From: Arthrobacter sp. Marseille-P9274
GTDB taxonomy: Bacteria; Actinomycetota; Actinomycetes; Actinomycetales; Micrococcaceae
Assembly (NCBI RefSeq): GCF_946892675.1
Contig: NZ_CAMPOV010000003.1
Location: 1-64,000 of the forward strand
Length of the DNA: 64,000 nt
Direction of reading: 5' to 3'
The notes under the pieces were generated by a model that was not told where the DNA came from, did no database searches, and was given only the letters and a program-made list of their open reading frames with translations. Of the stretch, positions 25,583-33,238 are shown in pieces; the stretch's first letter is position 1, and each line of letters starts with the position of its first letter. Position numbers and translations under genes: made by a program.

Positions 25583-28066
25583 GTGGCAGCGGATCCCCTA
25601 CGGACTTCACTTTTTGGCCTGATCAGGCGCTGGTTTTACGTTTCGGCACTCGCCGCCGTCGTGATGGCAATCGGAGCCGCGATGCTGCCGGGCAGCACCG
25701 CGGCACATGCCGCCGTCCCTGGCAGCGAGGCAGGACAGGACCAGGCTCCGGCGGAACCCGACGCCTCGCTGTTCGGCGCCGAGCTGGACTGGGGTTCCGA
25801 CAGCGCGCGGGCCTACGCCGACCGGCTGGAAGCGTCCGCGGCGGTCTACGACCACGAGATGCCGTGGCCGCTCCAGGACACGGAGCGGCGCTACCTCGAG
25901 GACTTCCTGCAGCAGGCCGCGGCGGAGGGATCGCACGCCGTGCTCTCGATCCACCCAACCGTTCCCCTGGCGCAAATCGATGCCGCCGAGGCTTCCAAGC
26001 TGGCCGAGAGGCTGCAGTCTCTGAGCGAGGGGTTCGAGGGGATGCTGTTCGTCCGTTTCGCTCCGGACATGAACAGCAGTTGGATGGCCTGGGGCCAGCA
26101 GCCCGCCGCTTATACGGCGGCGTTCCGGGCGGTGTCCGACGCCGTCCACGAGCGGCTTCCCGGCGCCGTCATGGTGTGGTCGCCGTACGCCGCGCTGGAC
26201 TACCCGTACGGCAAGAGCAAGCACGCTCCCCAGCCCGGCAGCGACGGGTTCAGCCTGCTGGACACGAACTCCGACGGCGTATGGAACCAGGCCGACGACG
26301 CGTACGCTCCCTACTATCCGGGCGACGCCGCGGTGGACTGGGTGGGGCTCTCCGCCTTCCACGACGAGACTCGCGGCGGACCCGCGGCCAACACCGTCCC
26401 GCAGGCCGGAGCCTTCGCGGGACTGCTGGATTCCAAGGACTTCTACAAGCGTTACGCCGTGGAGACCGGCAAGCCGCTCATGGTCCGCACCGCCGCGTTC
26501 TTCAGCCCCGGCGCCGGGGGTGCCGGGGCGACGGCGATCAAGAGCGCCTGGTGGCAGCAGGTCTTCGAGTCGGCCTCGACGGACCACCGCAGGATCGGCG
26601 CCGTCGTCTGGACGGAGACGACGACGCAGCGCGCGCTCGGCGAGACCACCGTGGACTGGAGGGTCAGCTTCGATGGCACTCAGGCCGCTGCCTTCCGGGC
26701 CGACCTTGCCGACTCGGCCCTGGTCATCGGCCCGGTCACCGAGCGGGCCGCCGGTACCGGGGCACCGGGCGAAGGGACCGCGCTCAGCGGCATCCCGGCG
26801 TGGGTCGCGGTCGCCGGAACGCTCGCGGCCGCGGCCATCCTGTGGTTCCTCCCGACCCGCCGGGGAGCTGCCCGGTCCTGGGCCTACGCGGAGGAGACGA
26901 GGCGGGACCTGCGCGTGGACCTGCTCCGCGGCATCGCCATCGTCTTCGTCGTGGTCAACCATCTGGGCCTGGTCTCCCTGTTCCAGCTGCTCAGCCAGGA
27001 AGCCATCGGCGTGGTGTCCGGGGCCGAACTGTTCGTGCTGCTCTCCGGCACCGTGCTCGGCATGGTCTATGGCCCGCGCGCCGCGGACGGCCTCGGCGAC
27101 GTCGTGGATGCCACGGCGCGGCGGGCCGGAAAACTCTACCTGACCGCGCTGGCCGTGGTGGTGGCGATCTTTGCGCTGAGCTGGCTGCCGTCCGTGGAAT
27201 CCGACGCCGTCACCACCTTCTCCGACCAGGGCACCGGCGCCGCGGGGCGCGCCGCCGCCGGCCGCACCTACGACCTCTATGCCGGCATGGACGGCATCCT
27301 GCAGTATCCGGTGCCGGGCAACGTGGTGCCGCAGATCCTCAGCCTGCAGTTCGGCCCGTGGCAGTTCAACATCATGGGCCTGTACGTGATCCTATTGCTG
27401 GCAAGCCCGCTGATCCTCGCGGCGCTGGCGCGAAAGAAGGCCTGGCTGGTCCTCCTGCTCAGCACCACGCTCTACGTCCTCGGCTCAACCACCCGGCTGC
27501 GCCTGCTGCCGTCACAGTTCGAGGACTCCTTCCCGCTGCTCGTGTGGCAGTTGCTGTTCGTCGTCGGGATGGTGACCGGCTACCACCGCCGCGCGATCGT
27601 CGCCTGGTTCGCCCGGCACCGGATCGTGCTCGGGGCCTGCGTCCTGCTGGCGGCGCTGCTCGCCCTGTTCTCCTGGTGCAACCCCTACCTGGCCAACGCC
27701 TACGACGTGCGGCTGGCGTTGCTGCCGGATGCGCTCTACCAGGACGTCTACGACCGCTACTTCAACCGGACGTTCCTTGGTCCGGGCAGGCTGCTGAACG
27801 TCCTGGTGATCGTCGTCGCCGGGTACGCCCTGCTCAGCGCCTACTGGGCGCTGCTGAAGCGGGCCCTGGGCTGGCTGCTGATTCCCCTCGGCCAGGCGAC
27901 GCTCTACGTCTTCATCATGCACGTGTTCCTGGTGCTGGTCATCGACAACATCCAGGTGCTGAACGAGGGCAGGATCTGGCTCAACACCTTGGCCTATGCC
28001 GCGGTGCTGGCGCTGCTCTGGGTCATGGTCCGGACGCGCTTCCTGTTCCGGCTCATCCCCCGCTGA
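25583..28066 (+). CDS. GH26-like domain fused to OpgC membrane acyltransferase
   Basis: An 827-residue fusion. After a signal/anchor helix (residues about 18-40) comes a GH26 mannanase-like region (about 60-375): RFAPDMNSSWMAWG, AVMVWSPY, YYPGDAAVDWVGLSAF and GKPLMVRTAAFF match the GH26 scaffold. A linker and TM helix (AWVAVAGTLAAAAILWFL) lead to an OpgC-type acyltransferase (about 437-827) starting RRDLRVDLLRGIAIVFVVVNH with about 10 helices. OpgC proteins O-acylate glycans outside the cell, so a surface-glycan role is likely. The two GH26 catalytic glutamates appear replaced by Asp162 and Thr303, so the hydrolase part may only bind glycan. GTG start at 25583. Confidence 0.8.
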   Translation: MAADPLRTSLFGLIRRWFYVSALAAVVMAIGAAMLPGSTAAHAAVPGSEAGQDQAPAEPDASLFGAELDWGSDSARAYADRLEASAAVYDHEMPWPLQDTERRYLEDFLQQAAAEGSHAVLSIHPTVPLAQIDAAEASKLAERLQSLSEGFEGMLFVRFAPDMNSSWMAWGQQPAAYTAAFRAVSDAVHERLPGAVMVWSPYAALDYPYGKSKHAPQPGSDGFSLLDTNSDGVWNQADDAYAPYYPGDAAVDWVGLSAFHDETRGGPAANTVPQAGAFAGLLDSKDFYKRYAVETGKPLMVRTAAFFSPGAGGAGATAIKSAWWQQVFESASTDHRRIGAVVWTETTTQRALGETTVDWRVSFDGTQAAAFRADLADSALVIGPVTERAAGTGAPGEGTALSGIPAWVAVAGTLAAAAILWFLPTRRGAARSWAYAEETRRDLRVDLLRGIAIVFVVVNHLGLVSLFQLLSQEAIGVVSGAELFVLLSGTVLGMVYGPRAADGLGDVVDATARRAGKLYLTALAVVVAIFALSWLPSVESDAVTTFSDQGTGAAGRAAAGRTYDLYAGMDGILQYPVPGNVVPQILSLQFGPWQFNIMGLYVILLLASPLILAALARKKAWLVLLLSTTLYVLGSTTRLRLLPSQFEDSFPLLVWQLLFVVGMVTGYHRRAIVAWFARHRIVLGACVLLAALLALFSWCNPYLANAYDVRLALLPDALYQDVYDRYFNRTFLGPGRLLNVLVIVVAGYALLSAYWALLKRALGWLLIPLGQATLYVFIMHVFLVLVIDNIQVLNEGRIWLNTLAYAAVLALLWVMVRTRFLFRLIPR

Positions 28067-28103
28067 TCATGCCCCTGCGCGACCAGAGCGCTATGATTCG
28101 CGC

Positions 28104-28622
28104 ATGAACCGATCGCTGGTCAAGCTCGTGGCCGCGTCGGCGGGACGGACAACCGCCGTCCTGGTCGTTGTGCTGGCGGCGTATTTCCTCCTGCCGATCG
28201 GCGGCTTCCGCCAAGGCGCCAACCTTGGCCCATGGCTGCGGCTGGCCGCTGTCGTCCTGGTTTTCAGTGCCGCGATGGCGTTCGCCGTGTGGAGGATCCT
28301 CGCGGCCGGCACACCGCGGCTGCGGGCTGTGGAATTCGTCATCGAACTCGTGGTGCTCTTTATCTGCCTGTTCGCACTGCTCTACCTCTCGCTCGCCGCG
28401 ACGGATCCGAACGCGTTCACCGAGCCGCTCGGACGGTTGGATGCGCTCTACTTCACGTCATCCACCTTCGCCACGGTGGGGTTCGGCGACATCACACCCG
28501 TGAACGACACGGCCCGCGCCGTGGTAACGGTGCAGATGTTGCTGGACCTGGGGGTGCTCGCGCTGATCGCCAAGACGACGTTCTTCGCGGCGGGCAGGCC
28601 GAGGCGGCAGACGCTGCGCTAG
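28104..28622 (+). CDS. Two-TM potassium channel
   Basis: A 172-residue protein with four hydrophobic segments: two N-terminal helices (VLVVVLAAYFLLPIGG, LAAVVLVFSAAMAFAVW), then a pore module with TM (FVIELVVLFICLFALLYLSL), the selectivity filter TVGFGD in SSTFATVGFGDITP, and a last helix (VQMLLDLGVLALIAKTTFF). No RCK/TrkA regulatory domain is attached. The ATG is 38 bp after the OpgC-fusion gene, so the two may be co-transcribed. It resembles the Ion_trans_2 family of uncharacterised actinobacterial channels. Confidence 0.87.
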   Translation: MNRSLVKLVAASAGRTTAVLVVVLAAYFLLPIGGFRQGANLGPWLRLAAVVLVFSAAMAFAVWRILAAGTPRLRAVEFVIELVVLFICLFALLYLSLAATDPNAFTEPLGRLDALYFTSSTFATVGFGDITPVNDTARAVVTVQMLLDLGVLALIAKTTFFAAGRPRRQTLR

Positions 28623-28663
28623 CGCGTGCCCCGCGGCCGGCCAGGGGCAGATTCCCCCCGGCC

Positions 28664-29077
28664 TCACATGGCGGCGGGATCCCGCTGGTCGCGGCGGAGC
28701 GGGTGGTCGGCGGGGACCTCGACGAGGACGATGCGCACACCGTCCGGATCGGCGATCCACATTTCGATCAGGCCCCACGGCTCCTGCTGCGGCGCGCGAA
28801 GAATCTGCACTCCCGCTTCCTCCAGCCGGCGGTGCTCGGCGTGCACGTCCCGGACCTGAATCCACAGCTCCATCCGCCCGGGCCCTTCGGCGTCCCGCCG
28901 GCCGGACACTTCGAGCATCCCGTTGCCCAGGAAGAAGACCTGTCCCGGGTCCTTCGGGTCGCCGAACTCGCGGTAGACGGCCAGGCCGAGGGTGTCCCGG
29001 TAGAAGGCCTGGCTCTTGCCGGGATCGGAGGGGCGAAGAATGATGCGGCTGCTCAGTGGCTCCATTCGGCCGATCAT
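28664..29077 (-). CDS. VOC-family (glyoxalase/bleomycin-resistance-like) protein
   Basis: A 137-residue vicinal-oxygen-chelate protein with the two beta-alpha-beta-beta-beta halves: IILRPSDPGKSQAFYRDTLGLAV, then WIQVRDVHAEHRRLEEAGV and WGLIEMWIADPDGVRIVLVEV. The fold includes glyoxalase I, dioxygenases and antibiotic-binding proteins; the metal ligands are not sharply defined here, so function is open. ATG 29077 or 29065 could be the start. It diverges from the ECF41 operon; the predicted ECF41 promoter begins at its 5' end. Confidence 0.78.
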   Translation of the reverse strand: MIGRMEPLSSRIILRPSDPGKSQAFYRDTLGLAVYREFGDPKDPGQVFFLGNGMLEVSGRRDAEGPGRMELWIQVRDVHAEHRRLEEAGVQILRAPQQEPWGLIEMWIADPDGVRIVLVEVPADHPLRRDQRDPAAM

Positions 29078-29103
29078 GTCACAAATCCCGCGCGGCCGGT
29101 GTC
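29077..29103 (+). promoter_or_regulatory. ECF41-type promoter
   Basis: TGTCACA (29077-29083), 16 bases, TGTC (29100-29103). The published ECF41 consensus is TGTCACA in the -35 and CGTC in the -10 at this spacing, so all but one base match. It is 39 bp before the oxidoreductase/ECF41 operon, which suggests autoregulation. Confidence 0.7.
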
Positions 29104-29141
29104 TTGGGTATGTCGGTCTGAATCGAACAAAGGAGTTTACG

Positions 29142-30329
29142 GTGGCTGTACAGCGGGTAGTCATAATCGGAGCCGGCTATGCGGGAGTGCTGGCGGCGAA
29201 CCGGCTCGCGGCAAACAATGAGCTGGCCGGCCGCGCGGGCGTCACGGTGGTCAATCCGCGGCCGGACTTCGTCGAACGGATCCGGCTGCACGAGGTCGCC
29301 GCCGGGACCAGGAAAACCGCCTCGTTGCCGCTGGAATCGCTGCTGCACCCGGACGTGGCCATCGTCGTCGGGCGGGCCGCGCGGATCGATCCGGACGCGC
29401 GGCTGGTCCACTTCACGGATGGCCGGGAACCACTGGGCTACGACTCGCTGCTCTACGCGGCGGGCAGTTCCAGCCACGCGGCCGCGGGTGCCGGCGGCCT
29501 GGCGGACGAGGAATCGGCCGCGCTGCTGCGGGCCCGGCTGGCCGGCCTGGCACCGGGTGCGGTGGTAAACGTGGTCGGCGGCGGACTGACTGGAATCGAG
29601 GCCGCCTCGGAAATCGCGGAGCGGCATCCGCGTCTGCGGGTCCGGCTGGTATCGCGCGGCACCATCGGGTCCGACCTGTCTGCGAGCGGACGGCGCGAGC
29701 TGCGGAGGAGGCTGGCCGGCCTCGGCGTCGCGCTGGTGGACAACACCGAGGCGCAACGTCCGGACGGAACGCACCTGCCGCCGTCGTCCGCGGAAACCGC
29801 CCCGGAGAGCCTGGCGCCGGAGGACCTGATCGTGTGGACCGCGGGATTCGCCACGCCGGAGCTGGCGCGGGACAGCGGCCTGCCCACCGAGGAACACGGC
29901 CGGCTGCTGGTGGACGAGGCGCTTTCGGTGCCCGGGCATCCCGAAATCTTCGGCGCCGGGGACGCGGCCCGGCTCCCGGACTCGGTCGGCGCCCACCTGC
30001 GGATGGCCTGCGCCACTGCCATGCCGCTCGGCGCGCACGCGGCGGACGCCATCGCGGACCGGATGCTGGGCCGCGCTCCCGAATCCTTCTCCGGCGGGTT
30101 TATCGTGAGGTGCATCAGCCTGGGCCGCTCGGCGGGGCTGATCCAGCTGGTGCATGCCGACGACCGGCCGCGCGGCCTGGCGCTGCGCGGCAGAATGGGG
30201 GCCATGGTGAAGGAACAGGTGTGCCGGATGACAATGTCGTGGATCCGCAAGGAGGCCCGCGGCGGCTCGTACGGCTGGCCCAAGGGACCCCGCCCGGCGG
30301 CGGCACTGGAACCGGCAGGGGCACGCTGA
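29142..30329 (+). CDS. FAD/NAD(P)-dependent oxidoreductase (NDH-2-like), ECF41 partner
   Basis: A 395-residue flavoprotein of the pyridine nucleotide-disulfide oxidoreductase class 1: N-terminal FAD motif VVIIGAGYAGVLAANRL, NAD-binding VVNVVGGGLTGIEAASEIA, LIVWTAGFATPEL and the second FAD motif EIFGAGDAARLPDS. The GTG at 29142 follows AAAGGAG. The stop codon abuts the ATG of an ECF41 sigma factor. Oxidoreductases of this kind are one of the three standard target classes (carboxymuconolactone decarboxylase, oxidoreductase, epimerase) of ECF41 factors, so this is likely the regulon member. Substrate unknown. Confidence 0.88.
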   Translation: MAVQRVVIIGAGYAGVLAANRLAANNELAGRAGVTVVNPRPDFVERIRLHEVAAGTRKTASLPLESLLHPDVAIVVGRAARIDPDARLVHFTDGREPLGYDSLLYAAGSSSHAAAGAGGLADEESAALLRARLAGLAPGAVVNVVGGGLTGIEAASEIAERHPRLRVRLVSRGTIGSDLSASGRRELRRRLAGLGVALVDNTEAQRPDGTHLPPSSAETAPESLAPEDLIVWTAGFATPELARDSGLPTEEHGRLLVDEALSVPGHPEIFGAGDAARLPDSVGAHLRMACATAMPLGAHAADAIADRMLGRAPESFSGGFIVRCISLGRSAGLIQLVHADDRPRGLALRGRMGAMVKEQVCRMTMSWIRKEARGGSYGWPKGPRPAAALEPAGAR

Positions 30330-31205
30330 ATGGGCTCCGCCGAGGCCTTCGAAGAGCACCGCTCGCTGCTCTTCGCCATCGCCTACGAGATCACCGGCAC
30401 GGCAACGGATGCCGAGGACGTGGTCCAGGACAGCTACCTGAAGTGGGCGGAGATAGCGGACGACGACGTGCACAACGCGCGCGCCTACCTCGCTAAAGTC
30501 GCAACCCGGACCGCGCTGAACTCGCTCCGTTCCGCCCGGCGGCGGCGCGAGGACTACGTCGGTCCGTGGCTGCCCGAGCCGATCCTGACCGGGCCCGATG
30601 TCGCCGAAGACGCCGTGCTGGGCGAGGCGCTCTCGGTCGCGATGCTGGTGGTGCTCGAGTCGCTAACGCCGGATGAGCGTGCCGTCTTCGTGCTGCGCGA
30701 GGTCTTCGACTTCCCCTACACCGACATCGCCGACGCCACCGGCAAGTCCGCCGCCGCCGTGCGCCAGCTGGCGCACCGCGCCAAGGAGCACGTAAGGGAA
30801 CGGCAGCCGCGGTTCGACGTCGACACCGCCCGGCAGCGCCAGGTCGCGGACCAGTTCATGGCGGCCACGCTCGGCGGGGACCTGCAGTCCCTGATGGACC
30901 TGCTCGCCCCGGGCGCCGTGCTGCTGTCCGACGGCGGCGGCAAGGTTTCCGCTGCGCGCAGGCCCGTGCAGGGGGCGGACCGCGTGGCCCGGTTCCTGGC
31001 CGGCCTCGCTTCCAAGAGCCTGCCGGACATGCGTGTGGAATTCTCCACCCTCAACAGCCTGCCCGGCCTGCTGCTCTTCAGCGGGAGCCGGCTGGATCTG
31101 GCCGCGATGGTCGAGGTCCGGGACGGCCAGGTCACCGGCGTCTACATTGTGCGGAACCCGGACAAGCTCGCCAGGCTCGCGGAAGGTGCGGCCATCAGAC
31201 CTTGA
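30330..31205 (+). CDS. ECF41-family RNA polymerase sigma factor (SigJ type)
   Basis: A 291-residue ECF sigma factor with sigma-2 (HRSLLFAIAYEITGTATDAEDVVQDSYLKW), sigma-4 (LTPDERAVFVLREVFDFPYTDIADATG) and a SnoaL-like C-terminal extension that replaces an anti-sigma factor. All three ECF41 signature motifs are present: WLPEP (residues 80-84) in the linker, DGGGK (201-205) in the extension and NPDKL (276-280) near the C-terminus. In studied ECF41 proteins the extension tunes activity both ways. It is translationally coupled to the oxidoreductase upstream, and its predicted promoter motif lies at 29077-29103. The end overlaps the convergent gene by 11 bp. Confidence 0.95.
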   Translation: MGSAEAFEEHRSLLFAIAYEITGTATDAEDVVQDSYLKWAEIADDDVHNARAYLAKVATRTALNSLRSARRRREDYVGPWLPEPILTGPDVAEDAVLGEALSVAMLVVLESLTPDERAVFVLREVFDFPYTDIADATGKSAAAVRQLAHRAKEHVRERQPRFDVDTARQRQVADQFMAATLGGDLQSLMDLLAPGAVLLSDGGGKVSAARRPVQGADRVARFLAGLASKSLPDMRVEFSTLNSLPGLLLFSGSRLDLAAMVEVRDGQVTGVYIVRNPDKLARLAEGAAIRP

Positions 31206-32223
31206 TCAGCAGCTTGCCGAAGTTGTGCCCTTCGAGCAGTCCGGTGAAGGCCTTCGGGGCACTCTCGAGGCCCTCGACCACGTCCTCGCGGTACTTCATC
31301 CGCCCCTCGGCGACCAGCCGGGCCATGTCCTGCTGGAAGCCGTCCCAGTGCTTGGCGCGGAACTCGGTCTGGATGAAGCCACGCACGGTCAGGCTCTGGT
31401 TGAGGACGGCGCGCATGAAACCGGGTAGCCGGTCCGGCCCCTCCGGGACTCCGGTGGCGTTGTACTGCGCCACCATCCCGCAGACCGGCATCCGCCCGTA
31501 GAGGTTCAGCAGCGGCAGCACCGCCTCGAGGACCTTGCGGCCGACGTTCTCCCAGTACACGTCGATGCCGTCGCGGCAGGCAGCCTTCAGCCGGTCGGCG
31601 AAGTCGGCGGAGCGGTGGTCCACGGCGGCGTCGAAGCCGAGTTCCTCCACCAGGTAGGCGCACTTCTCGGCGCCGCCGGCAATGCCCACGGCCCGGGCGC
31701 CGGCCGCCTTGGCCAGCTGTCCGACGGCCGAGCCGACCGGCCCCGCGGCCGCCGCCACCACGAGCGTCTCGCCCGCCTGGATCCTGCCGATCTCCGCCAT
31801 GCCCGAGTAGGCGGTGAAGCCCGGCATACCGAGGACACCGAGCGCGGTGGACTCCGGCAGTCCGTTGTCCGCAATGCGGCGCGCCATCTTTCCGGGCACG
31901 ACGGCGGCGCTTTGCCACCCGCCGTAGGTCACCACCAGCTGGCCGGCGGCGAAGTCCGGGTGCCCGCTCTCCACCACCTCGGCCACGGTCTCGGCGGGGA
32001 GGACGTCCCCGATCGGCGTCGGTTTGGCGTAGGACTTGGCCGCGCTCATCCGGCCCCGCATGTACGGATCCAACGAGATGTACCGGTTGCGCACCACCAG
32101 CTGCCCCTCGGCCGGCGCCGGCAGCTCGGCTGTCTCGGTGCGGAAGGTCGATTCGGTCGGCGTGCCCTCGGGCCGTTCGGCCAGCACAATGCGGGTCGTG
32201 GAGTGCGTCGCAGAATGAGCCAT
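31195..32223 (-). CDS. NADP-dependent medium-chain oxidoreductase (leukotriene B4/prostaglandin reductase type)
   Basis: A 342-residue zinc-independent MDR enzyme. Conserved segments are NRYISLDPYMRGRM near the N-terminus, GMPGFTAYSGMAEIG, the dinucleotide loop VVAAAAGPVGSAVGQLAK and the GGAEKCAYLVEELGFDAAVDH helix that selects NADP. Members reduce enones, for example CurA and alkenal reductases, which fits detoxification of reactive carbonyls. It is a single gene, convergent with and overlapping the 3' end of the sigma factor gene by 11 bp. Confidence 0.9.
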   Translation of the reverse strand: MAHSATHSTTRIVLAERPEGTPTESTFRTETAELPAPAEGQLVVRNRYISLDPYMRGRMSAAKSYAKPTPIGDVLPAETVAEVVESGHPDFAAGQLVVTYGGWQSAAVVPGKMARRIADNGLPESTALGVLGMPGFTAYSGMAEIGRIQAGETLVVAAAAGPVGSAVGQLAKAAGARAVGIAGGAEKCAYLVEELGFDAAVDHRSADFADRLKAACRDGIDVYWENVGRKVLEAVLPLLNLYGRMPVCGMVAQYNATGVPEGPDRLPGFMRAVLNQSLTVRGFIQTEFRAKHWDGFQQDMARLVAEGRMKYREDVVEGLESAPKAFTGLLEGHNFGKLLIKV

Positions 32224-32376
32224 GCATTCAGGCTAGCCTCCCCTGCCGGCCGGCGGTGCGCCTGCGACCGATTTGAGGGGCGCCGCGGGCCGCGGAACTC
32301 ATGCCGGAGGCGGGGGGTTAAGAAGGTGGGGCCTGATCGCACAACGGTCCGACCACACCAACCAAAGGAGCCGCAC

Positions 32377-33174
32377 GTGGGAATGTTCGACAAGCTGGTC
32401 CGCAGGGGCAAGACCATGGCCATGCAGTACGCGAAGGAACAACTGGCCCGCCGCACCGGCCAGCAGCGTCCGTCCGGCGGAAACCAGGGCAGTTACGGCC
32501 AGAACCAGGGCTACGGCCAGAACCAAGGCTACGGCCAATCCGGCTACGGCCAATCCGGCTACGGCCAGAACCAGGGTTACGGCCGCCCGCAGTATCCCTC
32601 GGCCCCGAACCAGCCCGGCGGCCGCCCGATGCAGGGGCAGGGCCAGAACGCCGACCAGGCGGCGATCGCGAAGTACAAGTACATGCTGCACACCGCCCCG
32701 CCGCAGGATATGGAGCGCGCGCACGCCGAGGCCTTCAGCCGGCTGACCCCGCAGCAACGGGCGATGCTCCGGGACGAGCTCAACAGCCAGCTGCCGGCCT
32801 CGGAACAGGCCGGCTCGGACCGGCCGGAGGTCCTGGCCCGCACCGCGACCCGCGCCGAGATCTCCCGCCCCGGGTTCATGGAGCGCATCCTCGGCCGCGG
32901 CGGGCAGGGCGGCGGCCGGCTCGCCGCGGGTGCTGCGGGCGCGGCCGGCGGCCTGGGCGCGGGCCTCCTGGCCGGCGTCGCCGCCGGTTTCGTCGGCTCG
33001 GCCATCGCCGGGCCCCTGCTGGAGGGATTCAGCGGCATCGGCGAGGGGATTGCCGGTGCCGCCGAGGGAGTCGGCGACGGGATCGCGTCCGCCGGCGAAG
33101 GCTTCGGGGATCAGGGCGGCTTCGGCGGTTTCTTCGGTGACGCCGACGGCGGGTTCGGCGACCTCGAGCTCTAG
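32377..33174 (+). CDS. Protein with prion-like YGQ repeats and glycine-rich membrane-like C-terminus
   Basis: A 265-residue protein of unknown function. An amphipathic basic N-terminus (FDKLVRRGKTMAMQYAKEQLARR) is followed by tandem repeats of YGQNQG and YGQSG (residues about 40-70), a conserved helical domain (YKYMLHTAPPQDMERAHAEAFSRLTPQQRAMLRDELNS) and a Gly/Ala-rich C-terminus (AAGAAGGLGAGLLAGVAAGF) that could insert in or oligomerise on membranes, with a final Gly/Phe/Asp-rich tail. The GTG at 32377 is chosen because AAAGGAG lies 6 bases upstream; ATG 32383 is possible. The helical domain recurs in Micrococcaceae hypothetical proteins as far as I can recall. Confidence 0.78.
   Translation: MGMFDKLVRRGKTMAMQYAKEQLARRTGQQRPSGGNQGSYGQNQGYGQNQGYGQSGYGQSGYGQNQGYGRPQYPSAPNQPGGRPMQGQGQNADQAAIAKYKYMLHTAPPQDMERAHAEAFSRLTPQQRAMLRDELNSQLPASEQAGSDRPEVLARTATRAEISRPGFMERILGRGGQGGGRLAAGAAGAAGGLGAGLLAGVAAGFVGSAIAGPLLEGFSGIGEGIAGAAEGVGDGIASAGEGFGDQGGFGGFFGDADGGFGDLEL
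32494..32583 (+). repeat. Tandem repeats coding YGQ-rich segment
   Basis: Units start with TACGGCCA at 32494, 32512, 32530, 32545, 32560 and 32578, with lengths 18, 18, 15, 15, 18. Near-identical neighbouring units imply slippage or recombination, so repeat number may vary between strains. Confidence 0.85.
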
Positions 33175-33178
33175 GCCA

Positions 33179-33218
33179 GGTACGACGGCGGCGGCCAGCC
33201 GGCCGCCGTCGTCGTACC
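33179..33218. terminator. Bidirectional terminator, GACGACGGCGG family
   Basis: 18-bp stem with one mismatch (33179-33196 with 33201-33218), 4-base loop, beginning GGTACGACGG. Between the convergent YGQ-protein gene and the GH13 gene. Confidence 0.75.
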
Positions 33219-33238
33219 CGTCACGCCGTGCCGGTCAC

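Noticed and set aside
32494-32583. CRISPR-like or intergenic repeats
   Set aside because: Repeats are contiguous, lack spacers, vary between 15 and 18 bases and are in frame inside a coding gene.
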